Part shown: positions 55,111 to 64,000 of the stretch, in pieces
Layout: every line of letters starts with the position of its first letter
Position numbering within the stretch: the first letter of the stretch is position 1
Program-made: the position numbers and the translations under genes
Source: Massariosphaeria phaeospora
Lineage: Eukaryota > Ascomycota > Dothideomycetes > Pleosporales
Length of the DNA: 64,000 bases
NCBI GenBank assembly: GCA_011032825.1
Contig: JAADJZ010000002.1
Span: forward strand, 62,001-126,000
Direction: 5' to 3'
The notes under the pieces: model-generated
Seen by the model: only the letters and a program-made list of their open reading frames with translations
What the model was told of the DNA's origin: nothing
Databases searched by the model: none

Positions 55111-55282
55111 GCAGACTCGGCAAACGATGTTGAGATGCTGTCGCGCCGGGAGACAAGCGTATCGTAGTACTGGTGGTGGCCCCCCAACTTGACACCACCG
55201 ACCCCTGAATAAAGTAGACACCCCTCCTGGGTGATCCAGAGCATCCAGGGCGTAGTCCTCGGCTGCTAAGGCCCTCCACTAG

Positions 55283-55289
55283 CAAAAAA
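55283..55289 (-). terminator. Second T-run downstream of the U6 B box
   Basis: The minus strand has seven T residues just after the B-box-like element, where a pol III readthrough transcript would stop. The use of this site is inferred. Confidence 0.4.
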
Positions 55290-55309
55290 AGACCAAGATG
55301 GAGCCTACC

Positions 55310-55320
55310 AGACTCGAACC
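55310..55320 (-). promoter_or_regulatory. B-box-like element downstream of U6
   Basis: The minus strand reads GGGTTCGAGTCTGG here, close to the pol III B-box consensus GGTTCGANTCC. It lies about 15 nt beyond the T-run that ends U6. No tRNA could fit because the 5' half would overlap U6. Confidence 0.6.
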
Positions 55321-55335
55321 CACGATTTTTGCAAA

Positions 55336-55433
55336 AAAAATGGTAGCTTCTCTTCGATTGAGCGTGTCATCCTTAGTGCAGGGGCCATGCTAATCTTCTC
55401 TGTATCGTTTAATGACCAAATGTTCCGAAGAAC
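55336..55433 (-). ncRNA. U6 spliceosomal snRNA
   Basis: The minus strand starts GTTCTTCGGAACATTTGG (the 5' stem-loop), then GATACAGAGAAGATTAGCAT with the invariant ACAGAGA, then GGCCCCTGCACTAAGGATGA and ACACGCTCAATCGAAGAG, and ends GCTACCATTTTTTTT. Length is near 98 nt, as in other ascomycete U6 RNAs. ACAGAGA pairs with the 5' splice site and the following part pairs with U4/U2 in the spliceosome. The T8 run at 55333-55340 is a pol III terminator. The 3' end is approximate. This is the only RNA gene recognised. Confidence 0.96.
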
Positions 55434-55450
55434 GAAGAGGTGGCCGACGA

Positions 55451-55465
55451 ACAAATATATATAGT
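55451..55465 (-). promoter_or_regulatory. TATA box of the U6 gene
   Basis: The minus strand reads ACTATATATATTTGT 18-32 nt upstream of the U6 5' end, the position used by pol III (TFIIIB) at U6 promoters. Confidence 0.8.
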
Positions 55466-58400
55466 ACGTTTAATCGCTCAGTGGGGCTGTGGTGTGGAGG
55501 AATCCTGTTTGTTAAGTTAGCGTGGCGGGACTTGGCGCGGGCGGGACCGACTCCTGGACTCCCACCCACCGACCAATGGGCACCCACCCAATAGCAGCTC
55601 TGTGCCTGTTGATGAACAGGAATACCACTTGACGGCTCGTCTCCCTGATAGTGAGCACTTCGTAGCAGTCTGCGGGTGCATGACCGGCGCCGACAGAGCT
55701 CCGCCCCTGCCACCATGCTCGACCAACGCCCCGCCATCGCTGCAGCACCGGCACGACCACCAGCAACACTCGTAGACCGTCTTCGTCTATCCTCCGATTG
55801 ATGGCATTGCGTTGATACATCGTCGACCAAGTTGCCCGCCGACGGACGGCCGTGACGCCGCTACCTCCTGAGCGTGCAGGGCCGACAGGACCATAACCAC
55901 CAGGGCCACGACCGCTGCGACACAGGGGCATACACAGTACGGCAGACGGAAAGGGAGGAGCAGCCAACTGCGCACGGCGAGCATTGGAGTACAACGGCAG
56001 GTCATACGGCTCCTTAATATGCACCTCCTCACAAGGGACAGCGGGATGTGCCCCCTGAGCTCGCCAGCGCATCAGAAGGAAGGGCTGAGCAGCCGCTCGC
56101 GATTGTAAATCTCCATGAGGTTGGGGGCTGCGAGAGGTATCGGAGATTCTACATGTCGAGCGATCTTGCACACTGGAACAAAGCACGGCGGACCGAGTTC
56201 TATGCATTGTGCGACAGAAGGGCTCGCTTGAGAATACCAATCGGATCATTGTGTGACAAGCTCTTTGTATCTTTTGGTTACAGATGGAGACGGCTAGTAG
56301 CACTAGATAGTCATAGATCTTCCTGGTAAAAGGGGTGGAGAGCGCTGGAACTCTTGAATGAGGACCATGAAGTACATCTAAGGGCTCGAGTCGAAACATC
56401 TGGGAATTGGGATGTCTTTGGTGCATGTCATAGATAAGATCGTAGACATCAAGCAAATACACAGACTTCTATGCAGCTTTGTTTCGCGCGGGTCTTTCAA
56501 TGCCTGAGAGATCTCTACTATGAGCATAGCCGAGAGTGATTGACGGTGCTCTGGATGCGCTATTGGAAGTTTGGAGTTCTCAATCGCTTTGCGCGCTTCA
56601 ACTTGTTGAGACTTTGCTGGTCTACAGCATTGGTTCGTCCCTTCCACCCAAACAGAGAAGCGTGCACCCATGAAGTATATGCAGTCTATTACGATTGCGC
56701 CTTGATTTGCGCAGTCTGGAAGGGCTCTCTCGTACTGCCACCGTGCCTATTCGGGTGCAGAGACATGGTCGTAGGTCGGGTCGCTCTGTGAGGGCGGCTA
56801 AGGAGACCAAATTCGCCTCCCCGCAGCTCACCCTCGACAACACCACGCCAACAACAACCCCAGTATGCGTCCTCGCCCACCCGAGCTTGCCACGCCTGTC
56901 GTTGCACAGATGATATCGCCTTGGTAATGTCCAACGGAGAATTAGCCCAGGCGCTTAGACGGGCTCTCGAGGGTGACTCGCCGCCAGATCAACATCCCGA
57001 AGCTCTTCCTCGACATCTTCCTCTGAGTTCTGCCAATCTAGAGCAGCAAGAGCACATCAACGACGACAATGACCTGCAATTCATCGCCATCCTCGTCTGC
57101 GCTGACAGGGTGAAATACATCCTCCAGAATCGTCGCCTTACCGCCGTTGGCGGATGGATCGCGCCTCTTCCGCCGTCTCCAGCATCGTACGATCTCTGCA
57201 CGATAAAGCCATGACTTTCGCTCAGAGATCAGAAGAGGCCCATCAGTAACACGGCTTCTGATTGACGTCGTTTTGTGTTTTTCGTTTGCGGGATCTCCGA
57301 TCAACGGCTGGACATCTCTCTCATCCCCGATTTGCGCCAACAGCAAGGTGGGTGGCTGTATGCATACCATCTTGAGCCAACACGATGATCAATGCTACGA
57401 TCAGACCTGGCCTCACCTGTAGCTCAGATGTGCGGCTGGCGCTCCTGAGGTTGAGGGCGAGCCGACGATCTCACCCCGACAGGAACACCCACATGGGGGG
57501 ATGCAGGTCGCCAGGTAAAACAAATTCCCTGTGAAGACAGATACGTCCAAGTATCAATCACATACAATTTGCGATGCTCGTAGCAGACACGAAGCTGCGC
57601 GGCCCAACTATCGAGCATCGCCTCGGCGTCTGGCACAATGCACCTCGCTCGCCTGAACAAAGAGCACCCCGACTGGATCAAAGAGCTGAGGCAACACACA
57701 ACAATCCTCGGAAGGTGCTATTGCGCTCTCGCTTTTGAATACCGAGGACAGGACTTGGGCACCATCGACTCGCAAGAATCGGACCAGCCATAGGACAGGC
57801 CATCTCGCAGGCCAAATCCACATGGCCAAGATGATCAACGTGTAGACCATACCCCATACCCAGAGCTGTAATGAGATGGGTGTACATTGGGTGGGTGATT
57901 GGGCGCCCTGCCTGTAGCGGAGACAATTCCAGTTTCTGAGTCCCGAAACACAAGAAATGGCGAAGCACGGCGGCGGTTCCGACACGGCAGACCATGTACT
58001 TGCGTGCTTGCCGCGTTAAGTCTTTTTCCGAGGTTGGGATCAACAATTGGAACGAAAGTACTGCTCCGGCTCGAGTCTCGGGGTTGTATCGAACGAAAGC
58101 CACCAGTCGTGTTGTGATTCACTCCACGCAGCCTGGAACAAACAAATCCTCGAGGACAACATTAAGAAATGGTGCCAGCCTGGAAGGACACGGGATCGGC
58201 TTTCGGTGGCCATCAAGATGACTGCAAGAGATATGCGTATAAAGGTGGTCGGATAGGGCCGGTGGTACACCCCTTGCTGTTCAGCATTCCAAGCGTGGAA
58301 TGACTGCCGAGAACACTTAGGCTCTTTCCGATACTCCAGAAGCTAAGGGAGGGTCATCGCGAACTCCAATGAAGCTTCTACGATGGCATCCTTTTGCTCT

Positions 58401-59267
58401 ATTATGCCAATCGGTTGACAGAAATCCCTTACTAGCGGATATTGCAAGTTGATACGGCCTGGCCAAGCGTCCTTGGATCTTCACGATGTTGCATTCCAGG
58501 TCGAAAACTGCCAAGAGGCTGGTCGAACACCCCCATCAAAATTGGTCTTGTCGATTGAGATTGTTTGCTCATGTTTCGAAGGAAGCCTCTCGAGAATTTG
58601 ATTGTCCAGGGCGTGACGGACCAACCATCAAGACAGAAAAAGCTCTGGCCCGAGCATCTCAACTTCGGGCGCCATCGACTAACAAGTAGGTTCCAGGGTG
58701 CTCCACGGCCCGGAAGATTTGAGGGGTGGTAGGACAACAGTCCAGGACATCCAACTAGGCTTCCCAAAGAAAGAGATAGTAATGAGGACGAGGGAGCAGA
58801 CTCCGGAGTGATAAGAGCTGGGACATGGCAATATATTCGATGGGAAAACGCCATTTTGAACGAAATTCGAAGGACTGACCCCACGGCTGGGACGACAGCC
58901 GTAGTTGTCGTTGTTATTGGTATTGTTGCTGTTGAAGATGAGCATTCTTGCAGCAGGTCCGTGGTTTGCCCCGAGGTTCTCAGCCACACCTGCGCCTGTG
59001 TCGACCGTACTCGTCAGCGGGCGAGTCGGACGAGTGCATGTGCATGTGCATATGCAAAGCTGTATCTGGTATAACCATCATACCACATAAGATCCATGAG
59101 GCATCCGACGACCTGCGACATATCCCTGGGCTGTATGTCGTCCCACCGCTTCAAGTAACGTTCCCAAGTACTTTTGATAACGATATCTGGCTGTCTCGGC
59201 GTTACAGTCATCTGAATAGCTTTCCCGCAAAATAACCCGCCCAATGTACGCGACTCTGTCATCACCG
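55466..59267. other. Gene-poor 3.8-kb stretch
   Basis: Open frames of up to about 316 codons occur on both strands but have no domain, no consistent splicing and mixed composition. A moderately coding-like frame near 56927-57214 (MSNGELAQALRRALEGD) was not extendable into a gene. No transposon protein is seen. Confidence 0.35.
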
Positions 59268-59715
59268 TTATTCCCTTGCTCTTTCTATCCAACTCGTCTC
59301 GGTGGACGACGAATTCCATGGTTATAGAACACGACTACATCGACCTGTGTTCTAGCAAACTAGCCTTGCTCTTTCTTTCCAACTCTCCTCGATGGATGAC
59401 GAGTTCCGTGGTTATAGAACACGCCTACATCGACTAGTGTTCTGGCAAACTGGCCTTGCCCATTCTATCCAACTCTTCTCGATCGCCTACGAACTCCGTG
59501 GTCACAGAACACGCCTGCATCGACTAGTGTTTTGGCAAACTGGCCTGGTCCTTTCTATCCAACTCTTCTCGATCGCCTACGAACTCCGTGGTCGCAGAAC
59601 ACACCTACATCGACCTGTGTTCCGGCAAACATCCCTTGCTCTTTCTATCCAACTTTCTCGACGGACAACGAATTCCATGGTCACAGAACACGCCTGCATC
59701 GACCTCTGTTCTGAC
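59268..59715. repeat. 90-bp minisatellite, about five copies
   Basis: The tagaacacg-type anchor recurs at 59327, 59417, 59507, 59597 and 59686 (period 90, 90, 90, 89). Each unit carries tctatccaactcttctcgat and a cg-acctgtgttctggcaaac-like block. A period of 30 codons keeps one frame open (59392-59730), but that frame is not credible as a gene. Confidence 0.9.
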
Positions 59716-61954
59716 AAACTGGATCGGTGAAGGGTCCTTCTTGCTCCAGTGGCTGGCTGGGTATGGCGGGGCGAATAGGAAGATGGGTCATCAAGTGTGA
59801 GCCCAAGGCGTGGAGTCCGAAGTTTCTGCGCAAGGCCCCAAATTCGCGCTCCGAAGCTCGCCGTGATGGTGCAAGGTGCCCATTCGGCTGGCAATGCCAC
59901 GATGGTCCAGGGACTTGTGTATTGTTCTCGCGCTGTGCGCCCAGTCGGATCGGAGATTTTGCCGATGCATAGCTTTGGCCGGGCCAAGATGTCGAGCAAT
60001 GCCTGCATACCGCTCACATCGTTGTCGCTTGGCGGCGATTCCAAAGGAGCTTCTAGAGGTCCGCGCTCCTTGCGTGCCATGCCTTCGTTCGCATTCGTGG
60101 TCGCGGCGAGTGTGGGTGAGTTTGGAAGGACACGGAGAGGTTCAAAGTACTGGAGCATGCCACGCCCACCGACTCTGCCTCTGGTCAGTACACTCCCATC
60201 GGCGAGGAGACCGTCTATCCGCTGTTCTCGTCGCCGCCGTTGTGTTGAGGAGGTTCCATTTGCGTTGCGCGGCTGCAAGCTATACGTGGCGCGGGGCAGC
60301 GGCGCTGCTGGCGTTAAGGAAGCAGCGACTGTCTTCGCAAAACAAAACCTCGTGCAAACAGACGCTGTCGTAGACGAAGTTTGCCGGGCTTTATCGATGT
60401 GCGAGGCTCGCTGCAAGTATCGTGGAAGGCTCGCTCTTGGGCGAGAGGTAGACGCGGCTGTCCGATCCAAGTCGTGCCTGCGGAAGTCGCCCTGCTGCAA
60501 GTCTAGGGACTCGCCTTTGCGTAGCTCTAAGCTATGACAAGGCGCACCGCAACTCCCGCTGTGGTGTGCGCTGTGGGTGTAGACGGCGGCCATGGTGTCG
60601 CTGCAGGTGCGTTGCAGAGCGACAGCCAGCTCCCAGCCAGCGAGTAGGTTCCCGTCTGCGCCTTCTCAGCCGTAGATTGGATGCATGGTTGATTGCAATC
60701 GCACTCTCGTGTCCGGGCGACATGCTAGGCGTAAAGCATGGCGTCGTTGGGGGTGGTGGCTGTGGTGCGAAGAAAAGGAATCAGGAGCCCCCCGCCGGCG
60801 GCCAAGTCTATCCCGACGAGCACAGAAGTGCAGCAAAAGACGAACCATCAGTGCAGGGCCACTTTGGATGCCCAGCGCACCGTTAGATTGCCCTCCAGGT
60901 TGATGGTGCGCAGGCTTGCAGTCTCTCTCCAGGGGGAACTACGAAGCAAGCCGTGTTCCCCTTGTAAATGCTAAGAGGCGGGCACGCATGTTGGACCTGG
61001 CTCGAATTATCGACACCAGCACGGTGGACAGCAGTCGAAAATGGAAAAAGCACGCTCCAAAGACTGATCACAGTTCTCAGGAGCAGATCAGGTTTAGCAC
61101 GGGACGGCTCACACGGCGCCGAGAGAGATGCCCCACAAACTTGGCACAACTCAAATCTCACTTCACGTCTTGCTCTGAATGTGATCCACGGCTTTCGTCC
61201 CATCACAACAATATATCACCACATCACTGTTCACGAATCCAGGCAAGAAAAACGGGCTTTTGAGGGTAGTGTGCATTCTATGGCCTGCTTTAGTCGAACG
61301 AGAGCTGGCTCGACGGCCGGGGCACGCGGCCCTTGAACGGACGGCGGCCCCTTCACGGAGTGCCCGATTCATCATCTATCGCCTGTTTCATGCCTTCCAC
61401 CATTCCCTCCGCTCATTTTCACCATCATATTCCATTATCGTCTATAATCCTCGTGTGCTTCATCGTCGTTGGCGGTCACGTATCTGCCTATGGTATCGAC
61501 TTGCTAGTTTGTGGTGATCATAGGGGACGATGAGGCACTATGGCTGGAGTCAGCAGTGTTTCTTCAGAGGAATACACTCGGTGGGCTCACATCATGAACT
61601 TCCGGTCATGTTAGGAATTTTTGTTGCTGGGTTGGTCCAGCCCCTTCAGAAGCGGTTTTCGGCTCTTTTTCTGCCCAGTTTTCCGGTTTTAGAGCAGTTT
61701 ATAATTGGTACTCTGACTCAGGTTAGTAACAAGGTCTGCAAAACCAATATCGGTGGGCTTACAAGCTGCCTGGGGTCTTGGTGGAGGGTTTTGCTTGGGC
61801 GTTTTCGGCTCGTGGGCTTGACTTTGGGAGCGGCGGTAGCGGTGCGACGTTGGGCAAGGACGCCACTGCTCTACTTGGCCGCCTCCGAAGAGACGTGGAC
61901 GGGGAGCGCGGCGAGGACGCGTAGAGTCAGATTTGCTCCCCGTATATGGAACAG
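59716..61954. other. Gene-poor stretch
   Basis: Overlapping long open frames on both strands around 59577-60593 and 59797-60537 have shuffled, Ala/Arg/Ser-rich composition. This suggests chance openness in GC-rich DNA. No feature is supported. Confidence 0.35.
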
Positions 61955-62330
61955 ACCGACGGCAGTGGTCCCACCCACTAACCCCATCCTTGTCGAAAAA
62001 GGATGCCACTGCCGATATACCTGCGACGAAGTCATTCGGGGTTTCAGATCAAGCCGACTCCGGACCTACATCCAATATTACACCATGTGCCCCGGTGACC
62101 GGAATGGACCTACGGTAGTGTTCCTATTTGCCGACTCTACCTTAATCGAGGAAGGGTGCCACTGCGGGTACATCTGCGAGGAAATTATCTGGTCTCCGAC
62201 TTTGACGGCCTATAGACTTACGGCATGCGCTTGCTGCACGTTGAAAGAACCTACGGCAATGGTCCCACCCGCTGACCCCATCCCAGTCGAAAAAGGATGC
62301 CACTGCCGGTGTACCTGTGGGCATGTTATC
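61955..62330 (+). repeat. Three imperfect ~75-bp repeats with hairpin ends
   Basis: Copies begin at about 61961, 62114 and 62255. In copies 1 and 3, CGGCAGTGG (or CGGCAATGG) at the left is the inverse of CCACTGCCG about 38 bp to the right, so each can form a hairpin. Spacings of 153 and 141 nt keep frame in a 306-codon frame (61530-62450), where each reads a Cys-rich phrase such as EKGCHCRYTC. Whether this is coding is open. Confidence 0.65.
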
Positions 62331-64000
62331 ATTTCCTTCGATGCGAACGAAGTCCATACTTACACCGTGCGGCATTTGCCTGACTGTCTGCCGGCTCTGA
62401 CCAATAACCATTGCCGAAGACCTCGAATCAAGTGTACAAGCGGTGATTGAAAATCAGCGATAACGGGATCTAGAATACTCACCTGGAAATCCCAACTGGA
62501 AAGAGCTAGTAGCAATGATCACAAACCCATACACCGCGTCAATCGAACAGGCCAACACTTCTCATTTAGAGATGTCATGCACAGTCCCAGTGTATATCCC
62601 CCTGAGCCACTTTGCGCACTTGTCGTCCTAAGTCAAGACCTCAGGCACCTATTGAGAAGGTGTGAAGCTAGTGCGACGGACCGTTACTCTTCCAAAATCT
62701 GTATGATTTGGTGGGATATTGTGAGCTGGCGGTTCCGACAGCGAGCCAGCAGACAGCAGGGCGGAACACGCCAAACTCAAATCTTTCCAATGCCACAAAG
62801 AAACCTAAGGCAAGGCAAGATGTGGGTGGGGTGTCTTGATTAGATCAAACCGCATGTTTTGTTGGAGCACCTACCTGTCCGGAGCTGAACACCCTCCACT
62901 GGCCGTTGGCCTACCGTTGTTCCCGTCGGCAGTGGTCCCACCCCTGACCCCATCCCAGTCGTGGAGGAATGCCACTGCCGGTCCTCGGATCATCTGGCGA
63001 TCGTCAGCAATATACAGAAGAGTAAGAGGCGGGATAGCTTTCCAATTAGGATACTAGGAAGCTATGAGGGCCGCTCTGTGCCTTGCAACATAACTCGCTG
63101 TTATCCAAGGCGAAATTTATCGGAGGGCGTCAATCGAGCGTCGCGGGCGCGGGGTCGCCGCTCACCTGCGAGGACCACTTACGGTGTCGCTGACGATATG
63201 ACCGGTCATGCGAGTCAAGAGCGTGCCGGCTCGTCGCCTGTAGCTTCATGCTGCAGCTTCGAAGGTATGCGGGTGCCGTTGATGTCGCCGTGGCTATGGC
63301 GGGGTGAGGCTTTTGCCGAAGAAGACCGCACGACCTGCCACGAAGCTTTCGCGCCATGTCGCTGCAGAAAAGGCCCAGCGGGCGGGAACTGGCTGTAACG
63401 TTAGTGGACACCGTCCACAGAAAGTTTAAAGAGCAAAAGAGATGCTGTTGTGGTGTTGTGGGTGGGGTGCAGTACCAGGTTGTGGTAAAGTCGACGGACT
63501 TAAAACAACGAAAATCGACGTGGGAGCCAAGCCTCGAGATTATGACGACGCCCACCACGGTGGCTCGAGCGCCACCCCTGGCAACGCTCACAGATGCATG
63601 CCCGAGGGCTGCTCTCCGTGCCGTAGCAGCTGCAGAGGTGGCTGCAGACCTCTGATGCGCATAATAAGAACCTGCAATGGTCCAAACAGAAGAGAGGCTC
63701 CATGGGCAACAGTAGCTGTTGCAAAGGCTTGCAGCGTTGCTGCACCTCACGCAGCAGAGCGGCGTGGGGGTACCCTACCGGCGCCCGCGTAGCTGTTGAC
63801 CTCTCGACGCATGATGGTCTGCGGCATAGAACGGCACGGTGCTATGAAGCTATCTTGGGTGGGCAATAATCCACACTTGCTATAGCAGGAGAGTCTGAAT
63901 GGCACCACTTGCCCGATGCCTCAGATGAATGGTAGCTAGGCTGTCCGCAAGCTGGCCGCTACCATGGTATCTGCTGCGTGAGAAGATGGCCGTAAACACA
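62331..64000. other. Right end of window, no gene supported
   Basis: Apart from the repeat copy at 62928, nothing recognisable. Open frames at 62961-63398 and 63130-63750 run on opposite strands without family resemblance. Confidence 0.35.
62928..62998 (+). repeat. Fourth copy of the hairpin repeat
   Basis: Reads ggcagtggtcccacccctga to ccactgccgg, matching the copies at 61961-62300 but with one base fewer after ccaccc. It also has the CGGCAGTGG/CCACTGCCG inverted ends. It lies 670 bp from copy 3. Confidence 0.7.

Noticed and set aside
55310..55345. A possible tRNA, from TTCGAGTC near U6
   Set aside because: Only the T-arm-like part exists; the rest of a cloverleaf would overlap the U6 3' end. 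Treated as a B box instead.
55512..56462. A 316-codon minus-strand open frame
   Set aside because: No domain, no consistent codon pattern and overlapping frames of similar quality in the same stretch.
56927..57214. A 95-codon frame starting MSNGELAQALRRALEGD
   Set aside because: It reads like coding sequence, but no upstream exon, conserved domain or downstream continuation could be built; evidence is too thin.
59577..60593. A 338-codon minus-strand frame and a 246-codon plus-strand frame over the same DNA
   Set aside because: Both are low-complexity and partly within the minisatellite; mutual overlap suggests chance openness.
1..64000. CRISPR arrays, transposase genes, rRNA operons, telomere repeats
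   Set aside because: Looked for direct-repeat/spacer arrays, transposase or reverse-transcriptase motifs, rRNA signatures and TTAGGG runs; none was seen.

Overview
The window is nuclear DNA of a filamentous ascomycete (Pezizomycotina). Dothideomycetes is my best guess, from protein style only. The evidence is short introns (mostly 45-70 nt) with GT-AG or GC-AG ends and CTAAC/CTGAC-like branch sites, single-gene transcription units on both strands, and fungal families such as Rtc5, DUF1989, DUF3632, a DUF2457-like protein and a WSC-copper radical oxidase. No bacterial, viral or transposase gene was recognised. Exon borders were read by eye from splice signals, reading phase and family conservation.

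Left part (0-33.7 kb), gene-rich: mitochondrial ribosomal protein bL36m (+), Rtc5 (-), a Cys-rich single-pass membrane protein (-), Hsp90 (-) with a readable heat-shock promoter, an MFS anion-symporter-type permease (-), a GH105 unsaturated rhamnogalacturonyl hydrolase (+), a small membrane protein (+), a CAP10/GT90 glycosyltransferase (-), a DUF2457-like protein (-), a DUF3632 protein (-), two frameshifted genes (+ and -), an alpha/beta hydrolase (-), and a patatin-like lipase (-) divergent from the mitochondrial t6A enzyme Qri7 (+).

Middle part (34-54.5 kb): a secreted Pro/Glu-rich repeat protein with dibasic sites (+, the best candidate for an undescribed system), a DUF1989 protein with a long charged insertion (-), the GPI mannosyltransferase PIG-M (-) divergent from the translin-associated protein TRAX (+), a small two-TM protein (+), a PIN-like RGG protein (+), a 12-exon extracellular oxidase with five WSC domains (+), a tandem array of a dispersed repeat, and an unidentified acidic-tailed protein (-).

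Right part (54.5-64 kb), gene-poor: a 158-bp direct duplication, a U6 snRNA gene (-) with an upstream TATA box and a downstream B box, a 90-bp minisatellite and hairpin-bearing repeats. I could not support a protein gene after 54.5 kb.

The genes are mostly independent housekeeping or secretory functions, with no metabolic cluster. Shared themes are proteostasis and RNA biology (Hsp90, bL36m, Qri7, TRAX, U6, PIN protein), membrane lipid/GPI/glycan work (patatin lipase, PIG-M, GT90) and extracellular plant or wall polymer chemistry (GH105, WSC oxidase, repeat protein).
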